A stretch of DNA of 64,000 nucleotides, from contig CP019155.1 in the NCBI GenBank assembly GCA_002844335.1, positions 186,001 through 250,000 on the forward strand. The letters run 5' to 3'. The translations under genes and the position numbers were made by a program. Of this stretch, positions 28,109 through 37,224 are shown piece after piece. The notes below the pieces were generated by a model. The model was not told the DNA's origin. It searched no databases and saw only the letters and a list, made by a program, of their open reading frames with translations. The DNA is from Haloarcula taiwanensis (GTDB lineage: Archaea; Halobacteriota; Halobacteria; Halobacteriales; Haloarculaceae). Each line of letters starts with the position of its first letter. Positions within the stretch are counted from its first letter, which is position 1.

Positions 28109-29023
28109 TCAGTTCACGTAGCCGAGATGCCCGAGTCGCTCGCGGGCGGTCTCTTCGTCCTGTTCGGACGTGTCGGAACCGGCGAGATTCTCAGAAGTGA
28201 TTTCTGGGCGATCGCCGCGCTCGTATGTCAGCCACGGGACCGTGACCAGCCCGTCGGCGTACACCCCACCCGGGTGTCCATACTCCCTTATCGGCACCGG
28301 AAAACTCCGCTCACCGATGACCTGCCCGTGGTCCGCGGTGACGACCGTCTTCCCCGAAAACTCGTCGAAGAGCCGCTCGACCTCGGGCAACACCACGTCG
28401 AGGTTCTCCCTGAACGCACGCTCGACGACCTCGTCGGAGACGTCTATTTCCCCGCTGAGGAGCTTGTGCCACTCGAAATTAAGCCTGTCTAGGTCGAAAT
28501 TTTCCTGTCCAGTCGGCCCGAGGAACGGGTAGTGTGGCTGGAGGTAGTGGACCAGCAGTCGCTTGTTGGGGTACCGCTCTTTCGCCTGTATCGCGGCTTC
28601 GGTCATCGTTTCTGGGAGGACCGTCCGGTACTCCTCGTCCCAGCCGTCCTCCCTCCACACGTCGACGATGTCGTGAAACCGCGTCTCTACCCTGTCTCGA
28701 TGCCTGTGCAACATCGGGCTTCCCGTTACGTACACCGTATCGAGGAACTTGCGCCCGTGAAAGTTCGCTTTGAGGAATTCCTTTGTGTCGGAGGCCCTCG
28801 ATTCTACTGACTCCAGTGTCCCGGGAAGCGAGCTCTGCTGCTTGAACATGTCGTAGCGACACGCATCCAGAATGAGGAGGTGGTCCCAGTCCCTAGCAAA
28901 GACGTCGATGCCGTCGCGGTTGTACGGCCACGTCCGGAGTCGGCGATAGTAGAGGCGGTTGACCTCCTGGAAAATCTTGTGTGGTTCATCGAGGCCATGT
29001 TTCAAAGACTCCAGCGTGTACAT
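28109..29023 (-). CDS. Short alkaline-phosphatase superfamily protein
   Basis: A 304-residue protein. Residues 1-45 are a helical N-terminus; the metal site begins with WDHLLILDACRYDMF (Asp near 53) and closes with VVTADHGQVIGE near 240. The segment SRASDTKEFLKANF (about 75-88) takes the place of the nucleophile loop. It ends ERLGHLGYVN, the same tail as the three larger enzymes of this locus. Family and size suggest a phosphoesterase or transferase acting on glycan or lipid intermediates; substrate unknown. Confidence 0.8.
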   Translation of the reverse strand: MYTLESLKHGLDEPHKIFQEVNRLYYRRLRTWPYNRDGIDVFARDWDHLLILDACRYDMFKQQSSLPGTLESVESRASDTKEFLKANFHGRKFLDTVYVTGSPMLHRHRDRVETRFHDIVDVWREDGWDEEYRTVLPETMTEAAIQAKERYPNKRLLVHYLQPHYPFLGPTGQENFDLDRLNFEWHKLLSGEIDVSDEVVERAFRENLDVVLPEVERLFDEFSGKTVVTADHGQVIGERSFPVPIREYGHPGGVYADGLVTVPWLTYERGDRPEITSENLAGSDTSEQDEETARERLGHLGYVN

Positions 29024-29192
29024 CCCTGACTGGTGGGACCGCTGTCGGACGTATTGTTATACCGTCTAAAACCGGCCCACTTTGCTACTGTAATCCCGGG
29101 CCCGCTCCCAATCCGAATGCGATAGGCCGCCCCCGACTCGTCCTCGCTGTGCAGTGTCCACGACCCGGGGGTGACGCCGAACGCTCCTGTGA

Positions 29193-29690
29193 TTACCCGG
29201 TCGGGTCTTCGATGTCAACCCGGCACCGACGCTGTAGCGACTCTTCTTCCTTTGCCAGACACGACAACGAGATGATGGTGTCTCTGTTCAGGAGAGATGT
29301 TTGAAACGAAATGTGGTCGCCCACTGTAACTCCGTTGTACAGCGTTCTTGACGCCCGGTACTCTACCGATCCGGTCCGGCTGAACATGTTGATAGTACCG
29401 TCAGCGTGGTCGACTGTGACTTGGAATTGTACAGAGTCGTATGTTTCCCGCAGCGAAGTTGCGACCGCTGTCGAGATCTCCCCGGGTGATTGCCCAAGTT
29501 GGCCCTCGTGCTTTGACGAAACGGTTGTCTCGTCATTGTCAATGGAGGCGATTTCAGTCGTCTCCCCCTCTGCAATGCCGACGAACCGCTTTTGAACGAT
29601 CTCACCTTGATTAACGAGCAACAGCTGATCTAACCAGCGCCCACCCTGTAAGAACGGGAGGACACCAGCAAGTACTGTTCGACGCTTCAT
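29193..29690 (-). CDS. Uncharacterised exported haloarchaeal protein
   Basis: A 165-residue protein starting MKRRTVLAGVLPFLQGG, a short basic plus hydrophobic N-terminus that could be a Tat-like or Sec signal. The remainder is beta-rich with no motif I recognise (EISTAVATSLRETYDSVQFQVTV, TGSVEYRASRTLYNG). It lies 58 bases after the flippase gene on the same strand and is probably cotranscribed with it. Confidence 0.6.
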   Translation of the reverse strand: MKRRTVLAGVLPFLQGGRWLDQLLLVNQGEIVQKRFVGIAEGETTEIASIDNDETTVSSKHEGQLGQSPGEISTAVATSLRETYDSVQFQVTVDHADGTINMFSRTGSVEYRASRTLYNGVTVGDHISFQTSLLNRDTIISLSCLAKEEESLQRRCRVDIEDPTG

Positions 29691-29748
29691 CGCGCTTTAC
29701 CTTTCCGTTCGCCGAGCCAATTGATCTGGATTACCTGTTTCATTTTGA

Positions 29749-31254
29749 TCACGCCAACGTATCGAATATGGATTCGAGGTTCTGCTTGACTTCCCAATTG
29801 AAACTAAACATGAGAGCCAGAGCCAGGGCCACATAGACTCCGATACCGACCAGAACCATCAGAATAAACTCCAATACCGGCGCGTTGAGAGTCACTGTCT
29901 GATAGACGTAGGTCACCGCAGCTGCCATCCCGAGACTTGCTGCCAGTGGATACGAGACCTCCCTGAGCACTCGAACCGGAGACGCCTCAATTGTCCGGGA
30001 AATAAGATAGGTGTCTATCGGCATCATCGGGAAGATGTAGATGCCCGTAATGAGGGCCGCGGTCCCCTCGATTCCGTACATCATCGTGGCTGGATAGATG
30101 AATATCGCAATGAGAGTCACACGTACAGCGGAGAGTTTAGCAATATAGTCTGGCCGTCCGACCGCTTTCCAGACTGGCCCCATCGTCGCACCCATCGAAC
30201 GCAGTAGCCCATAGATAGCTAGCAACTGCATTACGGGGACCATCGGCCGCCACTCTGGAGTGAAGAATGCTTCGACGAATGCGGGTGCGACCGCCGCGAT
30301 ACCCATAGCTGCTGGGAACGAGGCCAGAGTGGTCATCCTGAGCGTCTGGAGATATCCGGATCGGAGCTTATCGACATCGTTCTGGACCTTCGAATATGCC
30401 GAAAACGTCACACTGGAAATTGTCTGTGTGATTTCGGTCGCCGGTGCGTTCGAGAGCCGGTAGGCAAGCTGATAAAACCCTAGTGCACTCGCCATGAGCG
30501 CCCAGCCGACAAATGCATCATCCCCTCTACTGTACAGGAAATAGAGGATCGAGTTGGCTGTAACCCACTTCCCGAAACTGTACCGCTTTTTCGCAACACC
30601 GAGGTCAAACGACGGCCATGGCCGGTATCCGTCTGCGATATACGAGACGAGAAACCGGGCGGCATCGCCGGCGATGAATCCGATTGCCAGTGCATAGACG
30701 GTTGGATCATACAGAGCTATACCCACGGTGACGACGAAGTATGCCACCGCACCGCTGACTCTGTAGACGAACTCTTTGTGGAAATCTAGACTCTTCTGAA
30801 AATAGACGACAGCAGGGTTTTGTAACCCAACAATAAACGGCGAAAGGGCGATGACCCGAAATAGGTCGGTCGCCGCAGGTTGGTTAAATAACGAAGCTAT
30901 AAACGGTGCCCCAAGGAACAGGATTACGCCAATTACCGTCCCTCTCGCTGTCTCAATTGTCCAAGCCGTGTTGAGTTCGTCGTCGACATTGTCCTCCTCG
31001 GCCTGTATCAGAGCAGACTTGATGCCCAACTCCGAGAATTTCTTGAGTGAGGATAGCGTCAACAGCGCGATTCCCATCAACCCGAATGCACGTGGGGACA
31101 ACAGTGAAGCGACGATGACTAGCAACAGCAACTCTAACCCCCGTTCAGTGACGTTCATGACGCCGACCCAAACGCCACTTTTGACAGCCTGTTCCATGAC
31201 ATCGTCACTGGCAGGGAGCAGTCGCTTTATCAGCCGTTTTAGTTTATCTAGCAT
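29749..31254 (-). CDS. Polysaccharide/oligosaccharide flippase (Wzx/MOP family)
   Basis: A 501-residue membrane protein with 12-14 hydrophobic segments and the family start VKSGVWVGVMNVTERGLELLLLVIVASLLSPRAFGLMG (about 25-62). GIKSALIQ, FYQLAYRLSNAPATEITQTISSV and the ALSPFIVGLQNPAVVYFQKSLDF block are typical of MOP-family exporters of the RfbX/Wzx group. It should move a lipid-linked glycan across the membrane for the enzymes of this locus. Confidence 0.9.
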   Translation of the reverse strand: MLDKLKRLIKRLLPASDDVMEQAVKSGVWVGVMNVTERGLELLLLVIVASLLSPRAFGLMGIALLTLSSLKKFSELGIKSALIQAEEDNVDDELNTAWTIETARGTVIGVILFLGAPFIASLFNQPAATDLFRVIALSPFIVGLQNPAVVYFQKSLDFHKEFVYRVSGAVAYFVVTVGIALYDPTVYALAIGFIAGDAARFLVSYIADGYRPWPSFDLGVAKKRYSFGKWVTANSILYFLYSRGDDAFVGWALMASALGFYQLAYRLSNAPATEITQTISSVTFSAYSKVQNDVDKLRSGYLQTLRMTTLASFPAAMGIAAVAPAFVEAFFTPEWRPMVPVMQLLAIYGLLRSMGATMGPVWKAVGRPDYIAKLSAVRVTLIAIFIYPATMMYGIEGTAALITGIYIFPMMPIDTYLISRTIEASPVRVLREVSYPLAASLGMAAAVTYVYQTVTLNAPVLEFILMVLVGIGVYVALALALMFSFNWEVKQNLESIFDTLA

Positions 31255-31479
31255 CGTCGTCCAAACTCCTCGTCACGTCTGTGTCGAGCCACTCTGCTAA
31301 ACTGAAATGTGTTCTGCCGACGTAATACTCTATATTGCTGTGCCTGCATAGACTCTCCGTTGCTACACACTTTGGATACCCTCTGTTTGTTATGAACGGG
31401 ATAACTGCGACACCGCTGAACTATCAGGGCGTCTCCTGACGACCCCCTCTTGGTTGCAACTGGTCGAGTGTACTGGGGT

Positions 31480-32616
31480 TTACTGATTGTCAGCGGTGAG
31501 GACTTGTCCACTTTCAACCATCGACTCCAGCGGGTTATCGTCGATTTCCAGCGGGAAATCGACTCGCCCACACCGGCGAGCGGATTCCCAGCACCCGAAT
31601 ATCAGCTCTGTTGCCTGCAGTGCATTGTCTGCTGAAAGCTCGGGTTCACGGCCTGTGGCAAGTGCGTCGACGGTGTCCGCAATGGCACGGTCGATATAGG
31701 TTTCGGGTCTTGTGTTCTCTACAGTGACTCCCGGTATTCGAGCGCTGAGCTTCTGTTTTGCAGCGTCGAATATTGTTTCGTTGGGCCCATGCACATCCTC
31801 TCCATCAGTGTCGATTGTTGCCCAGCTTTTCCCGGTCCGGAGCCGTAGGGGAACCTCGCCGCCGATTTCTATTACTCCGTCTGTACCAAGCAGTCGCATA
31901 TGACAGTCGACAATGCCACCGTCCCCTGTCGATGCAAGCCCGTTGACACCGTTTGTATACCGCCATTGCGCGATGGCCTGATTCTCGTTGTGGGCCCCGA
32001 ACTGTACGTTTTCCTCGCTGTATTCGATCCCAGCCATCACCCACTTCGACATTGCTTGATCAGTGAAATACCCACAGAGGTCAAACAGGTGTGACCCGTA
32101 GTCGAACAGATTTTTTCCACCAAGTTCAATTCGCTCTAATGAGCCTATCTTTCCGTTTTCAAGCAGCGACTTGGCCTTCCGGAAGGGCTTCCCGAATCGC
32201 CGTTGATGATTGAACGTGAGTTGGATGCCGGCCCGCTTACAGGCCGACACCATTGTCTGACAGTCCTCCCATCTCGTTGCCATCGGCTTTTCGCAGTGGA
32301 TCGCGTCCATTACCCCGCTATCAGCACACGTCATCACGACAGGTGCATGGATATGGGGCGGAACACAGACACTGACGATGTCGGGTTCGACAGCAGCGAG
32401 CATCTTTTCAGTATCTGTGTAGATGTTTCCGTCTGGGAGATTCCATCGTTCACCGAAGTTCTTGGCATTTTCCGGGACGACGTCGGCACATGCGGTAATT
32501 TCACACGAACCTAGCCGCCTGTACGCGCCTGCATGTCTGTATGCCATTGCGAACCCGTCGGTATCCGGGTCGTCCGGATCTGCGCCAGTCCCAATGACTG
32601 CGACAGTGTACGTCAT
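31480..32616 (-). CDS. Gfo/Idh/MocA sugar (nucleotide) dehydrogenase
   Basis: MTYTVAVIGTGADP at 32616 is the natural start (378 residues); 23 upstream codons are discarded. Rossmann motif VAVIGTGADPDDPDTDGFAM with a loop insertion, CEKPMATRWEDC near 110 (catalytic Lys), and NHQRRFGKPFRKAK near 140. The family oxidises or reduces hydroxyls on free sugars or UDP-sugars. Context suggests it makes a modified sugar for the surface glycan. It differs clearly from the xylose-type enzyme at 2500-3570. Confidence 0.87.
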   Translation of the reverse strand: MTYTVAVIGTGADPDDPDTDGFAMAYRHAGAYRRLGSCEITACADVVPENAKNFGERWNLPDGNIYTDTEKMLAAVEPDIVSVCVPPHIHAPVVMTCADSGVMDAIHCEKPMATRWEDCQTMVSACKRAGIQLTFNHQRRFGKPFRKAKSLLENGKIGSLERIELGGKNLFDYGSHLFDLCGYFTDQAMSKWVMAGIEYSEENVQFGAHNENQAIAQWRYTNGVNGLASTGDGGIVDCHMRLLGTDGVIEIGGEVPLRLRTGKSWATIDTDGEDVHGPNETIFDAAKQKLSARIPGVTVENTRPETYIDRAIADTVDALATGREPELSADNALQATELIFGCWESARRCGRVDFPLEIDDNPLESMVESGQVLTADNQ

Positions 32617-33114
32617 CGGTTGAGAGTGGGACAGTAGCCCCAATAGTAGTAACCTCGTACTGCTAACTCTGGCAGTCTGCAACAACCGGCCGCTCTCTTA
32701 ATACGACTGGGTCCATATCTGAAACTCTGTATCAGTACGCACCCATCTCATGGGGTTTTGGAACACGCACGGTGTGGTTATATGACTACTAACTCGGACT
32801 TGTCGGACTCCCAATCAGAACACTCATATCAGCAACTACGTAGATGTTCGGTCGTGACTTGATTCTCCCTTCTCGAGTACACATACGACGACAGCCACAA
32901 GTCGGCGTTTACTTTCTGTGCCCTCTATATACGTGGTAGCTAGGCCCATGTCCAAACCACATGGCGATCAACAGCAGGATATGCTACAGCATGACTGACA
33001 GTATGGCCTGTTTACTAAAACGCGCCCCGTCATTGGATTCCTGATAGCGATGGATCAAAATAGCCGCCGACATAGCGTAGCTACAGGAGCAAGAAGGACT
33101 ATTCCACGGTACTG
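32617..33114. other. Intergenic region upstream of the sugar dehydrogenase
   Basis: About 500 bases. It contains the divergent promoters of the dehydrogenase and of the small GYG-tail protein. I see no further gene, repeat or RNA. Confidence 0.45.
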
Positions 33115-33288
33115 ATGCCTTCAGATGATGAGACCAAGACCATGGAGTCGGAGCAGGCCACCCGGCGGACCGTTCTTGCCCTCGTCGCGACTGGTCTCTC
33201 GTTTATCGCTGCAGTGCTTGTGAAGCGAGAGCTATTCTATCGTGGATACGGTGAGGATGGATATGGTGAACATGGCTTCGGCGAGTGA
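33115..33288 (+). CDS. 57-residue Tat-like single-pass protein with GYG tail
   Basis: Too short for most gene finders but convincing. An acidic start (MPSDDETKTMESE) leads to TRRTVLALVATG, then a hydrophobic segment (residues 19-36), then K-R-E-L and the tail YRGYGEDGYGEHGFGE. The tail resembles the last residues of the triple-CBM6 lipoprotein (GSEGYGMGGYGG). The protein looks like a membrane peptide presenting a Gly-Tyr tag outside. It lies alone between divergent and convergent glycan genes. No function known. Confidence 0.65.
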   Translation: MPSDDETKTMESEQATRRTVLALVATGLSFIAAVLVKRELFYRGYGEDGYGEHGFGE

Positions 33289-33383
33289 CTAACACAGAAT
33301 CTCCTCCGACTTTGTCCACGGATAGAATCGCTGCAGTAGCTGTCAGGTTGCCCCAATCCAGCACTGACGGAATCAGTCTAAGA

Positions 33384-34190
33384 TTATTCTGACGGGTCTG
33401 CGGACTGGGAAGGCCGATCAATCTCTGGTACCTCGCCCCTATCCGCTTCTTGCTGGGGGTGACTAAGGAACCCTCGAAGACGCCCGGCTGTCTTCGCAAC
33501 GGTACTCCCCGCCTCTACCACGGTAGCTGTTGGCGTTATTCTGATGTAATTCAGTGGGTCAAATGCTTCACAGGAAATGTTCTTTAGTTGATCAGCTCGC
33601 GAGATGTTACACTTTGACCAGTAGTATGGACTCTTCGTTTCGAGTTTATACTGCTTCCGCCAGTATTCGGTAATAGAAGACGCGTACGGATGATCGACAA
33701 TGAGTTCGGGATCGTAGAGAATATCAAACTTGCTGCTGACTCGCCTGGCAAGTTCTTTTTCTTCGTGACCCCACCCCATCTGCTCGTCCCATCCACCGAC
33801 GGTCCTGAATACGTCCCTGTGAACGCCCATGTTACACCCCCAGAAGTGTCTGACGTAGCACGCATCGTCTCCCCAATCGTAATGACCGGTGAAATGTCGG
33901 GCAAATACGTCATCTGCTGGGTGAACGGTTCGACCGGCGTAGGCCGCCTCTGTTTCGAGGACTTCGTTGGCTTTTCGAAGATATCCCGGTCGAACTCGTG
34001 AATCATCATCGAGAAACACGATTTTGTCGCTTGAGGCACGTCTGATCCCTTCATTCCGTGCTCTGGTTACTGGGCTCTCATCGCAGACGATAACCTCGAA
34101 GTCGTCGAATGCCTGTTGCTCGAGGCACTGAATTGCTTCAATCTCATCCCGCGGCTTCAGTGTCGCGATGACAACGCTGACCGATACCAT
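33384..34190 (-). CDS. GT2 family glycosyltransferase
   Basis: A 268-residue GT-A enzyme. MVSVSVVIATLKPRDEI, then VIVCDESPVTRARNEGIRRA, the metal block VFLDDDSRVRPG, and the acceptor site VGGWDEQMGWGHEEKELARRV (EE in place of ED). The C-terminal 70 residues are less conserved. It should add a sugar to a lipid-linked or protein-linked glycan. Encoded separately, with about 210 bases upstream. Confidence 0.88.
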   Translation of the reverse strand: MVSVSVVIATLKPRDEIEAIQCLEQQAFDDFEVIVCDESPVTRARNEGIRRASSDKIVFLDDDSRVRPGYLRKANEVLETEAAYAGRTVHPADDVFARHFTGHYDWGDDACYVRHFWGCNMGVHRDVFRTVGGWDEQMGWGHEEKELARRVSSKFDILYDPELIVDHPYASSITEYWRKQYKLETKSPYYWSKCNISRADQLKNISCEAFDPLNYIRITPTATVVEAGSTVAKTAGRLRGFLSHPQQEADRGEVPEIDRPSQSADPSE

Positions 34191-34276
34191 GTAATCCTTC
34201 TATGAAGTTGATATCGCCTTCAATATATTAGTATAGCCTACCTGTCACTATTAGGCACAACATTCGTGAGTTTGGC

Positions 34277-34552
34277 CTACGCCGGCATGGTTGCAATAAC
34301 TGCCTGTACCCACGATACAACCCCGTAAACAAACACCACAAACCCACTCATGGAAACCCAGCGCAGTCGCCTGTGATTCTTCGGCCTAGGGCCGTCTGGT
34401 TTACTGAGCTCAACTGCAAAGAGAAACCCCGCATAGCTGAGCAAGTAATACAATAACGGGTTCCACCGACCAATAAACATCATACCTCCCAGCGTCGTCG
34501 ATAGCCAGACGACGAACACACCCACAAACTGTCGGACCCAGCTAGCGCACAT
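34277..34552 (-). CDS. Small membrane protein
   Basis: A 91-residue protein with three hydrophobic segments (about 6-28, 30-47 and 68-88) separated by an acidic/basic loop (ELSKPDGPRPKNHRRLRW). I do not recognise a family. It sits within the glycan locus and may be a membrane partner; real coding is likely from the hydrophobic pattern and codon positions. Confidence 0.5.
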   Translation of the reverse strand: MCASWVRQFVGVFVVWLSTTLGGMMFIGRWNPLLYYLLSYAGFLFAVELSKPDGPRPKNHRRLRWVSMSGFVVFVYGVVSWVQAVIATMPA

Positions 34553-34813
34553 AGCTACGCTAATATACCCCTCCTGTTTTGTTATACTACTGCTAGCGCG
34601 TGCTGTTGGCCGATAATCTGAACGGTGCTTCCAGTAGCAGTTCCCGTATGAATAGCTGTGGTGTACGATGTTCTAGCTTGGGCACTACTGAGAAGCCACA
34701 GAAATTGGATCATTGAATTTGGCGCCCGAAAACAATGAGTCGAATCACATATAATTCGCCATCGGCTCACCGGGACCAACACAACGGTGATTTGGGAGCG
34801 CTTTAGAGGCGGA

Positions 34814-35569
34814 CTATTGTTGGATATTCCCGCCGCTAGTGGGCGGCGCGGCTGCTTCCTTTGAAAGACGCTGTTCTGCAGCATCTCTGTCTTCAGGATA
34901 TCCAACGTCGATACGCCATCCGTTAAGACGAACGGCGTCGATGGTTCTTCCGCTGTCCATCAGTAAATCAATGGCATCGCTGAGTTCGTACTCGCCCCGA
35001 TCAGAGGGCTGAACCAGGCGACATGCTTTGAATATTGCTGGAGAAAACGTGTAAAAGCCGGTCATGACCAGATTAGATGGAGGGTCGTCCGGCTTTTCTA
35101 CCACATCGGTTATCTCACCGTATTTATTCGTCACGCAAACGCCATACCGAGATGCCTCGCCCTCCGGGACCTCTTCTACCAGAAATGCGCAGTCGACGCG
35201 TTGCTCTCGTTGTCGTTGCACGACTGTGTCGAGGTTTCCTCGAAACACATTGTCTCCCAGCATCAGCATAAAATCCTTCTCAATTTCCTGTTCGGCCTGT
35301 AATAAAGCGTGTGCTAGCCCAGCAGGCTCCTCCTGATGAACATACGTTATCGGGACACCATCGTACGAGTTCCCGTAGTAGTCGATAATCTGCTCTTGGC
35401 GATATCCGACGACGATAACAAACTCGTCCGCATCAAGTGAAACGAGTTCGTCAAGACAGTGTGTCAAAAGCGGCTCTCCGTTTACCTTGACTAACGCTTT
35501 TGGAAGGTTATCAGTCAGTGGCTGGAGTCGTGTTCCCCTCCCAGCTGCGAGGACTACTGCTTTCATCAC
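34814..35569 (-). CDS. Glucose-1-phosphate nucleotidyltransferase (AglF/RmlA-like)
   Basis: A 251-residue nucleotidyltransferase. KAVVLAAGRGTRLQPLTDNLPKALVKVNGEPL is the nucleotide-binding signature (residues 3-34), FMLMLGDNVFRGNL holds the metal Asp, and YGVCVTNKYGEITDVVEKPDDPPSN and GYPEDRDAAEQRL complete the family pattern. It activates hexose 1-phosphate as UDP- or dTDP-sugar, supplying donor sugars for the locus, like AglF in Haloferax. The nucleotide preference cannot be read from sequence. Confidence 0.88.
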   Translation of the reverse strand: MMKAVVLAAGRGTRLQPLTDNLPKALVKVNGEPLLTHCLDELVSLDADEFVIVVGYRQEQIIDYYGNSYDGVPITYVHQEEPAGLAHALLQAEQEIEKDFMLMLGDNVFRGNLDTVVQRQREQRVDCAFLVEEVPEGEASRYGVCVTNKYGEITDVVEKPDDPPSNLVMTGFYTFSPAIFKACRLVQPSDRGEYELSDAIDLLMDSGRTIDAVRLNGWRIDVGYPEDRDAAEQRLSKEAAAPPTSGGNIQQ

Positions 35570-35669
35570 TCACACGCTTTCCCAGGTGCCACATTGTAAT
35601 GCTGCTACTAATCAGAGCTTATCACATGTAAGCAAACCGCACATCCTTTCGGTCACCAGCGCCGTTCAG

Positions 35670-35870
35670 CTATCGGCGTAGATCTCGAAGTGAGTCCGAA
35701 TGAATAACAATGAACTCTTCTTCACCAAGTTGTGACTCGTGCTCTGGCAAAAATATCAACTGTGAATCTGTGGAAGATTTGACAACAGTGAGTTCTTCCA
35801 TCTCGTAACCTAGGTCCGATTCCCAGTCCGGGTCTGTTGCTACGTCCTCCCACTCCTCTGAGGTCATCAT
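35670..35870 (-). CDS. Small acidic haloarchaeal protein
   Basis: A 66-residue protein with typical haloarchaeal composition (MMTSEEWEDVATDPDWESDLGYEMEEL...EEEFIVIHSDSLRDL). No family known to me. The acidic composition and the beta-strand-rich centre (LTVVKSSTDSQLIFLP) argue that it is real. Confidence 0.6.
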   Translation of the reverse strand: MMTSEEWEDVATDPDWESDLGYEMEELTVVKSSTDSQLIFLPEHESQLGEEEFIVIHSDSLRDLRR

Positions 35871-36867
35871 TCAGTCGCTACTCCATTCAAATGTCCTGAT
35901 ATTGACAAACTCAAACACTTGTGTGTCAACCGCGAATCCTGACTCCGGTCCAGTAGTCCTGATCTCATATTAAGACGATATTTATACTCTCTCTCTACCG
36001 CGCTGACATCGAGCATATCTCGGAAAGGTGTAATTACTATATTAAAGATTGCGTCTCTATACACGGCATTCTTATGTAAATTACAACCCAGTTACTTACC
36101 AGCCTATCCTGCGACTTCGCACTCAACAAAACTCATAATCCCAGGAAGTAAGATCAAATTACTTCGCTATTCGCTAGGTTTGGACTGTGGATGACACTGT
36201 TCTGTGACGTATGTGGATACTGAACTTAGCCACAGGATCACTCAAACTTCTCTGTACATCCATACCAATAGTTCTGTATCTACGGGTCCTAATTGACAAT
36301 CTCATGCGGGCTATTTTAACTGTAATCGTTACGCCTGAATCTCCAAACCAACAACGTCCTCTCAAATACTGTCAGTGGGTGCCTTCGTTGGCTTTGGCAC
36401 TTAATCAATCTGAGCAGCTACTGTCGCTCTAGTACGTCGTGGTGGTAAGCTCAGCTATGCCAGAATAACACAACTATAACAATACATCCTTGCGTGTAAG
36501 AGTCTAACGGAGAGGGCAGCTACCCGACATCCACAACACCGGCCCAATCCTTACCACCCCCCTCAGGGACGCTCGTGCCCTGTATAGTCGCTGTCGACTC
36601 GGATCGCTCTCTCCACTTTGACAGTGAGCTGGAGCGGCTTCGTTCACACCGCCTTTCCGGCTCACTCCGGTCTTAGCTCCTTAGCTATGCCTACTGGCGT
36701 CAGACACTTTGCTATGGCTTCGCCGACCCCACGAAGAATTGTTGAGTCACTACCGTCCTCTTCAAATTAAAATCAAGTCATGAGAAAGTCACTGATATCT
36801 ACCAGACCAGGCGCGGCTGACACCCGAAATCGTAACTGACGAACAGATATTATAGCCTTACTAATAT
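35871..36867. other. Gene-free stretch with a possible mobile-element remnant
   Basis: About 1 kb of mostly AT-rich DNA. The open frames 35867-36064, 36174-36365 and 36211-36432 lack haloarchaeal composition. A GC-rich island at 36540-36720 contains short inverted repeats and, on the minus strand, a structured sequence (GGAGTGAGCCGGAAAGGC and following) that resembles the right end of IS200/IS605-type elements. No transposase frame survives. I regard this as a possible remnant or structured RNA only. Confidence 0.25.
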
Positions 36868-37035
36868 ATGTATGACCACTCCCCCAGCCAACGTCTGGAC
36901 AAGCGCTCACAGTATCACAAAATTCAGACACTTATAACGAAATCCCGAAAGCCCGATGCAAATATGCTCTGGACATCGACAACTGACAACCGTCTAGAAG
37001 AAGCTGACTACCTCAAATATGAACTCAATTACTAA
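36868..37035 (+). CDS. Possible 55-residue ORF
   Basis: ATG at 36868, stop at 37033-37035, product MYDHSPSQRLDKRSQY...EEADYLKYELNY. Composition is mixed and there is no motif. It is the only continuous frame before the small gene at 37062 and may be a fragment of an old gene. Confidence 0.2.
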   Translation: MYDHSPSQRLDKRSQYHKIQTLITKSRKPDANMLWTSTTDNRLEEADYLKYELNY

Positions 37036-37036
37036 A

Positions 37037-37051
37037 CTGTAACAGTTACAG
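37037..37051. promoter_or_regulatory. Perfect palindrome before a 39-residue ORF, probable operator
   Basis: CTGTAACAGTTACAG is a perfect inverted repeat with 7-base arms and a one-base centre. It ends 10 bases before the ATG at 37062 and follows an AT-rich TATA-like AATTACT (37027-37033), so it covers the expected transcription start. Confidence 0.5.
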
Positions 37052-37061
37052 GTAGCGGTGT

Positions 37062-37181
37062 ATGCCGGAACATATCTCCGACAGCGAAATGGAACGGATC
37101 TCGGAATTCGCGAGCACTCCGATGTACAAACGGTCGCCTGATCAGTTACTGCCGGACAGTGCGGCCGACGACGAAGAATAA
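37062..37181 (+). CDS. 39-residue acidic small protein
   Basis: MPEHISDSEMERISEFASTP followed by MYKRSPDQLLPDSAADDEE. The composition, the helix-forming first half and the short motif KRSPDQLLPD look like a conserved haloarchaeal small protein. It is framed by a palindrome upstream and a hairpin-T-run terminator right after the stop, so it appears to be its own transcription unit. Function unknown. Confidence 0.6.
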   Translation: MPEHISDSEMERISEFASTPMYKRSPDQLLPDSAADDEE

Positions 37182-37182
37182 C

Positions 37183-37205
37183 ACACCCTTGGGGGGTGTC
37201 TTTTT
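37183..37205 (+). terminator. Hairpin plus T-run terminator
   Basis: ACACCC (37183-37188) pairs with GGGTGT (37194-37199) around a five-base loop and is followed by CTTTTT (37200-37205). It starts two bases after the stop of the 39-residue ORF. Confidence 0.65.
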
Positions 37206-37224
37206 GATCAGCCTACAGTTCCGT

